Source: Megalonaias nervosa | Lineage: Eukaryota; Mollusca; Bivalvia; Unionida; Unionidae | Assembly (NCBI GenBank): GCA_016617855.1 | Contig: JAECUM010016699.1 | Location: forward strand, 18,550 to 82,549 | Direction of reading: 5' to 3' | Length of the DNA: 64,000 nucleotides | Part shown: positions 1-10,980 of the stretch, piece by piece | Numbering within the stretch: position 1 is the stretch's first letter | How the letters are laid out: each line of letters starts with the position of its first letter | Program-made: the position numbers and the translations under genes | The notes under the pieces: generated by a model | Database searches by the model: none | What the model saw: only the letters and a program-made list of their open reading frames with translations | Told to the model about the DNA's origin: nothing

Positions 1-2590
1 TTAAGCCTGAGTTTGAAGGAGCAGGTTGGGGATTTTTGTTTTCTTGACCAGTTACTGTTTGATTTATTGCATTGCTGTTAGTACCTGTTATAGCATTGCT
101 TACTGTATCATCCATTACACTACTTGCTACTTTTATATGGTGATGTTTGACCTGTTTACTATGCTTGCTGTTTAATTTGGCCTGATTACTATTATTACTG
201 TTGTGATATTCATTTCTATTGGTAATCTTCTCCGTCTTCTTTTCTTCGTTATTTTTTGTTTGGCTTGTTTCCGTTCCTTTTTCTCTTCTTCCGTTGGTTG
301 GCGCTCCTTCGTCAGATTCTTCTTACGTACTGTCTTACTACTGTCCATTGTATTTTCTTAAATTGTCTCTTTTGTGGTTTCCTGGAGGGATGTGCCTATC
401 ACTTGTATCGTTGCCACGCATTGATTGTTTAGCTCTGTTCTGTTGGCTTGGTGATACATTAGGTATTCCTCTTCCATCAGTCTGATAAGTTCTTGCTCCC
501 TGGTGGTGTAGATGCATTCTGTGGATTTGGGTGTGTGTTTTCTATGGCAGTTAGCATACCTTGGTTCATACCGATTACAGCTTCCTTGATGTTCTTCTCC
601 ACATTGATTAAATCAGACTTTTCTTCTACAGTTGGTGGTAAAATGGCCCGATCATTTGCAATTGTTGCAAAATCTAGACTTGTTTAGATACTTGTGTAGT
701 AGGTATGATTTTTTTTATGCGGTCCAAGCATTACCATTAGAGGTGGGGGGGGGGGTGTCAAACATTCTAGGAGTACTGCGGAGGGTTCGAAATCTCACTG
801 ATTTTTTAAGCTTGATAACACCTTTGATGTTGTTACCATAGTGTACTAATTCCTCTCCTATTTCTGTAATGGATTTGTATTGATGATAGCCATTTAATTT
901 TAGTATGGCTTTAAATCCAGTTATTTTCTTCATTCTTTCTCTTTTGTTCTCCACTTTGTTCGAGGGTTGTCAGCGTTATTGGGAGGAATTTAGTTGTTTA
1001 CAGTTCGATGTCGTGTGACAGTGACTTGTATTCCTCATATGTCTTTAATTTCCAGAAACTTGGCTAATTGTTGGGATGTGTTGCACCAAATTATTACATA
1101 GTTAGCCTTTATTCCGATTAATCTAAACTCACGCTTATGGTATTTGGTCGACTCCGAGACTAAGTTTTTCTGCTGATATTCAGTAGTTTTGGATTCTTGC
1201 TACTGATAAATAGAGTTAGTTCGACTGGGTGATGACGATTCTTGGATGTTAGATTATCTTCATGGGGTTTCCTGGTTTTAGTTGGTTTCGTCCCTTTCTG
1301 TCCTCCTTGATTTAGATAGGTTTTCTCTGTATTTTCGGCTGTTGTATGAGTTGTATGTTTCTCATTTTTTCCCTCTTGTTTTTTTCTGTTGATCTCTGTT
1401 ACTGGTCTTGATTCTTTGTTCACCTTTTATTGGTTTCTTCCCCTTGCCTTTTCCGTAGTTTATTGGAGTAATTTTTACTTTCGGATGATCTTTGTTGCTT
1501 CTATCCTTTTTCCGAAATGGTGGGTCCAGTTCCTTCAGCAGCTTTATTAGTTCTTCATCGTCCTCCTCTACACGGGGTTTGGAAGGACTCGGTTGTTGAC
1601 TACAGTGAATCTCTTCTTTTTCAGTCTGTTTAGTATACCGTTTGGTTTTTTCTTTTCCTTCATTGTTTCAGTTGGTTAGGGTTTTCCTTTCTTAGTTATA
1701 TCCTGTTGATTCTAATGTATATGTATCTGGTCCTTGCAAAGTTATTCTTGGGCTAACTTCTTTCTTATTCTTCTTTGTCTGATTTTCCTTCGGCGATGTT
1801 GCTTTTAACAATTCATTGTTGTCCCCTGTTACAATCGTTGCATAGGTTCTTCTTATGGTTAGTTCTGATTCTGTTTCTCTATGACGCACTTTTTGTTCTG
1901 GATTGCTCTCATTGGGTGTTGAAATCTCATTTTTTGTCTTTACTTCTGATATATTTCGCCTCTCTTGGTTGTGATCTATAAGATTGCATTTGTCTTGCAT
2001 GGTGTTAATGCCAGTACTGGTAGTTGGTATTCGTTTGCCTCTATTTTTAATGTGATTTCCAAATGGCTTAGGTCGACCTTTATTTGGTGACATGTTATCA
2101 ATTGCCTCTTTCATATTGTCTTATCTTTTTCTGGATCTAGTCAGTTCACTGCTTCCGACTTTCCTGGTCTCTTGTATTACCCCTTTGTTTATATCCACGT
2201 TTTCTATCATTGTTTTGTTTGCACTCCCTTCCCTCACCAGTGTTATGTTGTCTGGTCTGTGTTTTTATTCCCATTTTATATGCATGGATTTTTTTTTTGG
2301 TGTGTCCAGTATGGGGACCCAAGAATGGAGTCCTCTAAAGTTTCCATATTCTGTTGCTATTTAAATTTGGGTGAGTTTTCCGGTACAGCTGGTGATAGCA
2401 CTGTTCGAGGGTGGTGTTGATACTGGTGAGTGGTCTGGTATATGGGCATAAACAGACAGTGTCCTAGTTATAGTTTCCCTTGCGGTTGGGTTGTTGTTAA
2501 ATTGTCCTATAATTACTTGGCCCATTTGGTGGAAGGATTCGGAATCCTGCACAGGGGTATTTGTAACAATAGAGTTGCTATCCTGCATTG
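1..2590 (-). pseudogene. Decayed LINE ORF1-like (gag-like) protein remnant
   Basis: On the minus strand a Lys/Glu/Asn/Ser/Thr-rich protein can be followed in pieces from about 2588 down to 1, in several frames with many stops. The longest clean piece is 1692-2114 (140 residues, polar, disordered). Around 1180-1020 one frame reads IGIKANYVIIWCNTSQQLA, and around 955-830 another reads YKSITEIGEELVHYG. These look like the RNA-binding region of ORF1 proteins of APE-type LINEs (short beta-alpha-beta blocks before a CCHC knuckle). I see no knuckle and no reverse transcriptase, so the assignment is tentative. An unrelated gag-like protein is the alternative. It is not a functional gene. Confidence 0.4.
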
Positions 2591-2599
2591 GGTTGTCAA

Positions 2600-3260
2600 G
2601 GTTAGTTAGCCTACTCTGGCTTCTAGTTTAAAGTTGTGGATTACAGCTTTTGCCTGGAGTTTGTTTATTTTATTGATCTCTCGTTGCTTTCATTTCATGG
2701 CTTCTTGTGCCTTGTGACATTTATTTCCAAAGATAAGTATCCCTACTCAATTATGTCTATTTATTCTAAGAGGGAGCCTCACTATTAAGATTATACACCT
2801 TCCGTTGGACAGAAAATATCAGTGGGTTTTCAACAATTGAATTCCTTGAGGTTTCTGTCCAGGTATTCGCTAGCGTGTTGCCTAGCACCTGTCAGAAGTC
2901 AGTGTTATGTCCAAACAGTGAAGTCATGTATTAGTTGATTGTCGAAAGTAGTGCCAAATGTGCTGGGTAATATGAATTGAAAATGGAGCAGAGCAGGTCA
3001 AATAATTGCTCTGAAAATAAGAATATGAGGAAAAAATATATTGAATTGCCTTACAATTAAAGTGTTTATTGTGAGTGTAGACATTTGGCAACGTAGTAGG
3101 AAAATAGTAGTAGTTGTAGTAATAGTAGCAGACGGATAGAGATCACTAGAAAAGGCACAGTTAATTCCCGACGGTTTATCCAGCCAATTTCAAAATAAAA
3201 TTCCTACCTTAATTTGGTTAAAGAAACGTATCTAAAATTTTTATATTGTCTAGGTTCTTC
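2600..3260. other. Spacer, no gene recognised
   Basis: AT-rich sequence with short open frames only and no motif I can name. It separates the ORF1-like remnant from the GC-rich repeat. Confidence 0.5.
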
Positions 3261-3264
3261 GAAC

Positions 3265-3465
3265 TCCAGCTAGGCGGACTACTGGCCGTTTCTGCAGGTC
3301 TCCTCGGCTCGGCGGGCTGTTGGCGGGCTGCTGGTCCGCGTCCGCTGGTCGAAACTGAATGGTGGGCTGCTGGACGGGCTGCTGGGCCTCTTCTGCTGGT
3401 CTCCACGGCTCGGCGGGCTGCTAGATTCTCTTTTGCTGCTCGAAACTGCTTGGTTTGGAATCGGT
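3265..3465. repeat. GC-rich degenerate minisatellite
   Basis: A short GC-rich island in AT-rich surroundings, built from degenerate repeats of GGCGGGCTGCTGG and TCTGCTGGTCTCC blocks, with the block TCGAAACTG appearing twice. Both strands are open across it (Ala/Pro/Arg-rich frames) only because of the repeat composition. No start context or domain supports coding. Confidence 0.6.
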
Positions 3466-3555
3466 GGTGAGCTTACCTCCCCAACAGGCTGAGCTATAAC
3501 TTCTAGCTTTGAGAGAGCGATGGTCTGATGCGATAAAGGTGTTCAATGTGAATCG

Positions 3556-3650
3556 AATGAATGAATGAATGAATGAATGAATGAATGAATGAATGAATGA
3601 ATGAACGAATGAATGAAGGAATGAATGGTAGCCAGACTGACTGACTGACT
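3556..3650. repeat. (TGAA)n and (TGAC)n microsatellite
   Basis: About 20 near-perfect TGAA units, then a few TGAC units after a short gap. The minus-strand frame reading HSFIHSFIHSF is a translation of the repeat, not a protein. Confidence 0.9.
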
Positions 3651-3659
3651 TTTTATTAA

Positions 3660-5050
3660 AGTCACATTCGCCCAATAGGGCATATGCGACCGGTTAATTC
3701 CAGCACTGCTGGATATTTAGTTACTCGTGAAGGAGGAAATTAGAGCCACACTCCCACACGCTTTAATGCATACAAAGTATGCTTCTCAGTTGTGTCCGAC
3801 TTCGAGGCTAATTAAACCCCATAGGACAAATAGTGAGTGGGAATTTAAACACGCTTACTCACCTGATGCAGTCTCTATCATTTAAGACGCTAGGTGAGGA
3901 TTAATACCCCACTCAAAGCGCCACCACGGTTCCGTGCGTACACGCTCATCGGGGCATTTGTTAAATATACGAGTGGGAGTCGACCCACACACTCGTTTTT
4001 TTTTAGTCCGAGCAAGGAAGGGAGGAAATGGGCTCGGCGAGAGACTCCAAGCGTCAACAGAAACATTGAATGCCAAGGTCATGCATTTGGTCAAATCTAA
4101 CCCAGTTAACTATTGCAGGATTAATCCTATTACCAATTTAGTGTTAGCCACTTTTGTAATTAGAATCACGCATACAAAGTTATAAATTTTCCTATTTCCG
4201 GGATGATTTATGATTTTGTGTACAAAGCCTACGTTAATTTCCCAAAATAAAACTTAGATAAAAGTCAAAGGGACTTATTCCTCTTTAGAGTCAAAATTGT
4301 ATTATAGAACAATTTTGATCGGTGGGCCGAAAAGATCGAATTCGGTTTATGAAAGAATAATTATCAAAAAGATTCACTAGAAAAAATGTAAACTTATATA
4401 TGACAATTTGGAGTGTTTTGATTATTTAGCCCTTAAAAGGGCTGTTGGTTTAAATATGTCGGACTGATATGAAGATAATGTGGTGGGGATTCATATGTTC
4501 TTCTTAAGCACTGTTTCAGTGGTCCCGGATCCACCAAATCAGCAACTATCCATTGACTGAGGGACTGTAGGTATGTTATAGGCGATCTTGTTAGAGCGTG
4601 ATGGATTATTAGCTCCGAACCTATGACCCCTACAAGAGGTACCGGAATTCCATAATCAGTTCTCACCTTTTCTTGTATTTGATGATGGCTTTCTTAACCA
4701 GCGATCTTGAAGGTTTATTCCGTCCCTCAGGTAGTATGGCACTTTTATTATCCACCAGAATGTCAAAGTCCTCGAGAAGGTTCAAAGCTGTCACTGAGCC
4801 CGTCCATAGGGCTTCAAGTTCGAAGTCTTGTGAATGACCTCTGAAAAGTTGTTTCGTGTCTGGTAGTGCTTTTTCCTCCATTACCACCTTAGATGATGTC
4901 GTTTCGTTTAGGTTACGATACTCACAAACATCTCGTGTTCTTGTTTTAGTTCTAGAGCTTGGTCCAGTCTTTCCCGGGCAGTCAAGACCTTAGGCCGGGC
5001 CCCAAGTTGTTCTTCTGCTTCTTTCATTGGTGAAGATATTACAATTGCTG
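3660..5050. other. Unassigned sequence with short minus-strand open pieces
   Basis: No gene is recognised. Minus-strand frames at 4433-4666 and 4663-4887 are adjacent and protein-like in composition, and a further piece (motif LDQALELKQEHEMF) lies near 4900-5000. They lie directly downstream of the PolB remnant and could be a decayed extension of it or of another element. I cannot identify a domain. Confidence 0.3.
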
Positions 5051-5059
5051 GGTTTTAAA

Positions 5060-6890
5060 TTCATCATGAGTCGAGATAGGTGTCCTGCTCACAAACTGGG
5101 TCTGCATATTTTGCTCCCTCTGCTTTGGTACAGTTCCACCTCTACGACTCCTGGGCCATCTTCTTACATCTTTTGATTTATTATCCCAAATCAAGAGCAA
5201 AGTTGTTCTTTTCTGTTGTGATCATCGTATCCCGAGAAATTGTGAGCCATCACCGTGCAATAGTGATGGCAGTCACCGTAACGTCGATGTCCTCTTGACT
5301 CCACATGCCGTCCATAGCGTCTAAGATGCATCGGGCAAAATTGGCCACAGTGTTATACCCTCGAATCATTTTTCAAGTCCTCCAGGAATATTGCTACAGT
5401 ATGGTCAATGAAAAAATATAGGTTCTTGGATGAACTTCTCGCACGCTCGATGAGCCACACAGAAATTAGAAATGTGAATACCGGTCTCTTGCATATGCAT
5501 TCGAAATCGAAAAAGATGAAATTCGCTTTCTTCTTGTCATCCTCATCCTCCTGTTTCGAGTGGTATTTTTTAATGTAGCATTTATGTTCCAAGTCCACGA
5601 TTTGGCTACAAATGTGACAACGTTTCTTTCCTCGATAAAGGTGCGCCTTGGCACAGCTGGTACTTATGACTGGTTCAAAAGTAGAGCACAATTTCAGGAC
5701 TTGGCAAGCACATTTCTGCTGTGAACTTCGCGTCATGAGATGCTGTTGGTAACACGTAGGGGTGACAAATGTTCGCTGACAAGCTGAGCAATGTATTTGC
5801 TCTTGTCCTTCGTGAAGACAGGGTTTAGAAGCTAAACATCCCCAAAATTTCGGTCACAAATGAAAGTGTTACTCTCGATCGTTATTCCCATAGTCGCATT
5901 TCTCACCATAATAACTGTATATGTGGGATTCGGTGATACCGGTAATGGTATCGAAATGTTCTTCGTGATGATATACATGAATGTATTTTCCGTCTGGGAA
6001 ATAGTTGCCTCCAAACAACAGAGGGCCTCGCACTTCTTGAGGGTGCAATTTCAATGTGTAGCGTGGAGCCAATACGTCTTGCAGTTTTTGCATTTCAGGA
6101 ATGACACAGGATGTGTCTTTGGATAGGCCGGTTTGCTGTAACAAGAGTTCTGCTACTCTTTGTTGTTTGGCTCCGTCCGATTTCCGAATGCTTTCCCAGG
6201 CTCTTTTCCATTCTGTCATGTCGTTCTTCTCGGCATGCGCTCGCCCCACAACGATGGCTCGAGCTCAACACGTCATGTCTTGAGTGTTTTTAATTTGGAC
6301 GATACTGTGCCTGGTGCTGCAAAGGTCGTCTACCAATGACACTTTTCTGCATTGTGAAATTGGCCTGTGGATTGCTGAAAGTACTGAATTTTGTCGATGA
6401 CTTTGGAATGTGTCAGTTCTGCCAGGCTGCTAAACTCGATTCAGACGGACGAGTTCAAACTGTCGTGATAAATAGAGAGTCTCAAGCGATCGTCTTCTTT
6501 GCGATGGCATTGTCGTTTCAGTGTGATTAACAAGGAATCGCACAACTCAGTGATGAACCCTTCTGTTTTCTCCAGCAATATGGATGACATGAAATCTTTA
6601 AACTTTATTGTGTAAGTGTAAGCCGTAGTTCTAAATTTTCTGGAGGAGCGTTTTTCTGTCTCTCGAATGTGGTTATACTTTCTGGGCTCTACTGGTTGAG
6701 TTTCGCTGGAAGTAGACGCTCTAGGCTTGGGTGCAGACGTAGAAGGTGTCAAGACAGGCTCGCTCATGTCGTCTTCTAAATCGCTGGCATGGATTTGAAC
6801 CAAGAACTGAGCTACTGTGCGAGGCGATATGTCACGTCGTGGCCTCTTACTTTCTTTCCCTTTCTCATTGAAATCGTTCGATCGTTTCAT
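5060..6890 (-). pseudogene. Protein-primed family B DNA polymerase (Polinton/adintovirus type), N-terminal and exonuclease part, decayed
   Basis: The open piece at 6441-6890 starts with Met and has a basic, disordered head, then a block (RKFRTTAYTYTIKFKDF and DDRLRLSIYHDSL) typical of the N-terminus of Polinton/adintovirus PolB. Downstream pieces in shifted frames carry a Cys/His cluster (CHICSQIVDLEHKCYIKK) followed by FIFFDFEC, the Exo I motif, at about 5520. Near 5230 comes AHNFSGYDDH, the Exo II-type motif. Motif order matches the family. At least two frame changes and several stops separate the pieces, and the polymerase palm (YGDTDS) is absent, so this is a dead 5' fragment. A TATA box lies 48 bp before the Met. 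Confidence 0.75.
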
Positions 6891-6934
6891 CTTGATTGCA
6901 GAATGGCAAATTATTAGATTTTAGACGCCATTGA

Positions 6935-6949
6935 CCCTATATAAAGGGC
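6935..6949. promoter_or_regulatory. TATA box between PolB remnant and zinc-knuckle remnant
   Basis: CCCTATATAAAGGGC is nearly palindromic and gives TATATAAAG on the plus strand and a weaker TTTATATAG on the minus strand. It sits 48 bp upstream of the PolB Met at 6890 and about 30 bp upstream of the plus-strand zinc-knuckle frame, so it may have served both directions. Positional inference only. Confidence 0.45.
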
Positions 6950-6964
6950 GAGTGTCTTCCCTAA

Positions 6965-7320
6965 GATAATTCAGATAGAGCTTCTGATCAAGGCTTTGCG
7001 AGGCGTCATACTTGTTATATCTGTCAGAAAAAAGTACATTGGGCTACATAATGTCCACAACGTCAAAGTAAAACTGGTGTCAAAAGAGACAAAGGTCAAG
7101 ATACCTGTTACCATTGTCAGGATAAAGGACATTGGTCTTCAGACTGGCCTAAGAAGAAAGAAAACCAATCAAAGAAACAACAGGAGGATAAGAGAGCTTC
7201 CGAAAATAAAGATGAACCCTGCGAACAGGAATAAGAACCCATACTCGTTCAGAAAGATCAAAAAAGAAGACGAGAAGAAATTTAAGAAGAAGAGGAAAAA
7301 TCTGTGAATAAGTTCAAAAA
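6965..7320 (+). pseudogene. Double CCHC zinc-knuckle protein remnant
   Basis: The plus-strand frame from 6965 encodes two adjacent knuckles of the CX2CX4HX4C type: CYICQKKVHWAT, a stop codon, then C; and CYHCQDKGHWSSDW, in which the last Cys is Trp. A Lys/Gln/Glu-rich tail follows. Nucleic-acid-binding knuckles like these are known from gag proteins and some virus-like elements. There is no Met in frame before the first knuckle. Each knuckle carries a disabling lesion. The open frame at 6996-7307 is an overlapping frame of the same DNA and is not itself the knuckle frame. Confidence 0.5.
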
Positions 7321-7612
7321 ATGGCAGAAGAACTGGTGAAAAAAGAAGAAAATGGACTTTTGCGGATGTGTTGTGAAATTTTATTGCAACTTCTACAAGA
7401 GAATGTATATTAAAAAGAAAACGTAAGTGTCTCTTGGTTTTGATTTTTATAATAATAATAAGGACCTACACTCACGCACTCATACAGGTTCATCATTATT
7501 CAAAAATCATGGGAAGAAGGGATTTAAGTTTAACTTGATTTGGCAATCTTTGAGTAGTCACTCTTTTCTAGAGAGATGAGTGGACCTGAAGGACAGTTGG
7601 GTGTTTTGTTTT

Positions 7613-7810
7613 TTTTTAAAAACAAACTCAAGAATGGGAGGCGGTGCGCTTTAACTGCCTTATTCCTTTGCCACGGCCAAGACCTACTTCTTCACCCGCT
7701 GCTGTGAATAATTTGGTGGTGACCGCTGCTGCTACTGCAGGTATATCAGAGGTACTCAGCGCAGAGGGAGTGCTGACTGGGATGGCTCTGGAAGGTCATT
7801 TTCTCTTGGG
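7613..7810 (+). other. Short open stretch, Ala/Pro/Val-rich, no start codon
   Basis: A stop-free frame of about 65 codons with protein-like composition (SSPAAVNNLVVTAAATAGIS) ending in TGA. There is no Met at its start. Its 3' part is antisense to the end of the minus-strand remnant at 7746-8261. It could be a broken exon of the same virus-like block, or chance. I do not recognise it. Confidence 0.25.
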
Positions 7811-8261
7811 TTGAGTTATAGAAGTCTGATACATTTTTCTCAGACACTTTAACTCTGCCAAAATGTCTAATAACACTGTGACCGTTAGCTTTCACTGTCC
7901 TTCTTTTCTCCTTGACACTTTCTCTTCTCTTCTTCCTTTCATTTACTTCTTTCCTCTTCTTCTTGCTGTTGCTGTTGAATGACAAAAGCTTGTTCTACTT
8001 CATTCTGCTGTTGTAAAAATTTCTCTAATTCTTCTGTCTGCCTCTATCTAAAATCCTCGACTTGAGGTAATTAAGGAGAAGGTGGTGAAGGTGCTGGTAC
8101 CGGTACAAATTCTTGCAAAGAAGAGAGAAAATCGACTAAATCCCAATTAAAATCATTCTCTTCTGGAAGTGTCTCCGTGGCTTTTTGGTAGCCGCCATGC
8201 TATCAATCCATTTCTCCAGTGCAGGCGCTTCCCAATTCATCGTCTTCTTAGTTTCAGTCAT
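7746..8261 (-). pseudogene. Unknown virus-like protein, frameshifted
   Basis: A Met at 8261 opens MTETKKTMNWEAPALEKW. The frame then shifts near 8197 and continues as an acidic then Pro-rich piece (ending PVPAPSPPSP), two stops, a Gln/Glu-rich coiled-coil-like piece, and a Lys/Arg/Glu-rich end (7746-7985). The upstream TATA (8308-8319) is about 50 bp from the Met, like the PolB gene. No family recognised. The number of lesions marks it as dead. Confidence 0.4.
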
Positions 8262-8304
8262 GTTCCAACAATGTTGCAATCTTTCACTGCGCACAGACGC
8301 TAGC

Positions 8305-8445
8305 GCACCTATATAGGGTATGTGACGTCACACGTAGCTCTTCTGATTGAAAGAGAGACTCTACGCTCTGAATGAATTTTGTAATGTGTGTTTGGATTGG
8401 TGAAAGAGGTCAATCCATTTCGATCCGACCTTAGACTATAAATAC
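8305..8445. promoter_or_regulatory. Divergent promoter region: two TATA boxes and a consensus CRE
   Basis: Within the 225-bp gap between the divergent Met codons (8261 minus, 8487 plus) lie CCTATATAGGGT at 8308-8319, a perfect palindromic TGACGTCA (CRE/ATF site) at 8323-8330, and TATAAATA at 8437-8444. Each TATA is about 45-50 bp from the Met it faces. Sequence motifs are direct observations; promoter function is inferred from spacing. Confidence 0.45.
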
Positions 8446-8486
8446 CCGTAGCTTACCTCATTCAATTCACATGTTCTCATGACAAG

Positions 8487-8708
8487 ATGTGGGCTAATGT
8501 GGAGTCGTCTACCCTCATTTCGTGCATGCTGTTCAACCCGGACTATCCCATGTATGTGACATCATTATGGACTATCATGAAGATCACAGATACGGCTATT
8601 TGTAAACGAAGAATTTATGTGGAGAGGCTGGAATGTCTGAAGCGAGTCTTGATATACGGTCCGGATGTCAGACAGAGTTTGAGGAAGAGAAGAAGACCAG
8701 TGCGATGA
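8487..8708 (+). CDS. Unknown 73-residue basic protein
   Basis: Met at 8487 follows TATAAATA by about 45 bp. The product is short, contains several Cys and hydrophobic residues and ends in a basic tail (SLRKRRRPVR). It is divergent from the decayed gene at 7746-8261. No homologue is recognised. An overlapping frame (8633-8917) stays open longer, so the real product could be a frameshifted longer one. Treat as possible gene of the virus-like block. Confidence 0.35.
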   Translation: MWANVESSTLISCMLFNPDYPMYVTSLWTIMKITDTAICKRRIYVERLECLKRVLIYGPDVRQSLRKRRRPVR

Positions 8709-8865
8709 TCCATATGTTAACAAACCCCAACGGTCCTTTTCAGGGCCACTCCATTGCTTCGAAAAGATCTCTACTCGTTGTCAAAATCATTTTTGTCGGT
8801 ATGTTCTATAGGTATTTGTTTGTGTATTTGTGTGGTTTTGTATATCTGTGTATGTTTTGTTTGTC

Positions 8866-9085
8866 CCTATCAAACCCCGTTTGCCCCTATAAAGTCCCAT
8901 GGCGCCAACCATGTTAAATTCCCCTTGTCCTTATACTACCCACCTTATTAAATTCCCATTGTCCCTATACAGTCCCACAATGTTAAATTTCCCTTGTCCC
9001 TATAAATTGTTTGTCCCTATAAATTTCCTTGTCCCTATTTTCAATATTCACTTTTTAGCATGGCAGTCCCTTTGTCCCTATTGCG
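8866..9085 (+). repeat. Minisatellite of TTGTCCCTATA / ATGTTAAATTCCC units
   Basis: Degenerate tandem units of about 36 bp with shorter derivatives, built on CCATGTTAAATTCCC, TTGTCCCTATA and CAGTCCCAC. The same units in the same orientation recur at 62466-62850. It forms the right end of the PolB-containing block. Confidence 0.7.
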
Positions 9086-9124
9086 CTTCCATATACTACT
9101 TCTATGTGTTTTGTTCCGAGTGAG

Positions 9125-10290
9125 CGGAAAGAAAAAGTTTGTTCCTGCGTAAGAATATGTCGAGGCCTTCAGTTCTTTCCTGGACTCGGGACAAAACACT
9201 TACATGGTTTTGTATTTATTGCATATCCCCTCTTTAGTGGCACATTCTATTAAATTTTCTAATGTATACTTCTTTAAAATATGAATTTATTAAAGATATT
9301 GAACAACTTCTGAAAAATCTCCGTGTGACGTACGTAACCTGAGCTAGGCCTAGATATATACTGTGTAGTTGTGTCATCAGTCTGTCTGCATTGATTAGAT
9401 GGTGATTTACTCTTTAGCTTTGAATATTTCAGAAATGTTCTACAGGAATGGATTCAAGTCGCAGTCATAGGCAAGTGACTTTTTTCCATTACTTCTTTAA
9501 CAGAACATAGGTTTTGGACCAGTAGGTGACCATTTTTCATACATCATACTTACTGAATACAAATTTCACAGAATATCAATACCTCAATACATTCAATTTT
9601 ACACAAAAAGCTCAATGTTTTAAAGTACGTTTAAGTTCTATTTTATATTTTCAGAACAAAAAATATTGATGCATGCAACGTAAAGTAATAATTTATTAAT
9701 ACAAAACAAAGATTCGGTCTCTTTATAACAAGAGAACAAGATTTTTAAGAATCATTTGGAGATTGTTTTACACAAGATCATTATAACAATATTATTCTGT
9801 TTTCGACTATTAATTTTCTACTTGAATAGTAGTAAGAATTTAAAATGTAAACATACAATTCCCAGCGTGTATCCGAGTAATGAAAAAGTCTCAAGAACAA
9901 TATTGTAACAACATATAATTCTTCTAAATCTGCGTCACAGTCAAAACAGCTGCTGCTCTCTGTGATACCTCTACCTTTATGTTGCAAATGTGTGTCAGTT
10001 TCATCGTCAGATTTACTAAACAAATTCGATTCCTCGGGAATTTTAACAAATATATTGTAAGTGCCTCCACTTAAATTTACTCCTTAAAGAGATATAATTC
10101 CGTAGACTATATTTTTTAAACTGAAGATGAAATGGGTATTTGCTATGTTTGGTATTTTAGATGATTTTTTAATTATTGAATGTCTCTTGTGAATTAAACA
10201 CGGGGTAAAGCTTTCTAGAAACGTGGGTATTTCTACCCATGCATTGAATCTTGACATGACTCCTGAGACTTTCTTACTTTGTGTGAAGTA
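9125..10290. other. AT-rich spacer, nothing recognised
   Basis: No domain or repeat family is visible. Small open frames (for example minus 9781-10023) have no supporting motif. Confidence 0.5.
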
Positions 10291-10292
10291 CT

Positions 10293-10295
<3 letters not shown>

Positions 10296-10341
<46 letters not shown>
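10296..10341. repeat. (CT)n microsatellite
   Basis: About 23 uninterrupted CT units. The frames across it in both directions are repeat translations. Confidence 0.95.
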
Positions 10342-10344
<3 letters not shown>

Positions 10345-10560
10345 TTCTGAGAACTCATTGTCAGCCATTCTGTCTAAGACATTGTTGTCAGCCTCAACTA
10401 ATTTTTCTCGGCCTAGATACCGTGAAATGCATATAAACTGCTCGTCGTTACTTACGGTCCTCTCCCATTATCCCCAGCAGCAAAAGCGGCCATTTTCCCA
10501 AAATATGACTGCATGTCTTAAAATTACAAACTTGTAATGCAAATTTTGAATAATTTAAAA

Positions 10561-10980
10561 TGTATACAAATTTATCATTCCGAATATATTATAAATGGAC
10601 TATTATTTAATAATCGAAGTTGTACAAGTAGTTCCAGAATGGGTGTGCAATGCTGAACTTTTAGGCTTGTGATACATAATCACAGGTTGTACAACTGTAT
10701 CGCACTCTAGGTCAGCCTTGCAAGATTAAATGTGTATGCAATAAATCATGTATAATATTCACAACTAATTTGTATACCAATTTATCATTCCGAATATTTT
10801 ATAAATGGACTATTATTTAATAATTCAAGTTGTACAAGGAGTTCCAGGATGGGTGTGCAATACGGAAATTTTAGGCTTGTGATACATAATCACAGACTGT
10901 ACAACTGAAACGCACGCTAGGTCAGCCATGCAAGATTAAATGTGTATGTAATAAAATCATGTGTAATATTCACAATTAAT
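10561..10980 (+). repeat. Tandem duplication, 2 x 210 bp
   Basis: Units 10561-10770 and 10771-10980 align end to end with small differences (landmarks TTTATCATTCCGAATAT and GGCTTGTGATACATAATCAC). The high identity points to a fairly recent duplication. No coding potential is seen. Confidence 0.85.

Noticed and set aside
3246..3470. GC-rich open frames on both strands
   Set aside because: Open because of GC-rich repeats; both strands open at once and no start context or homology.
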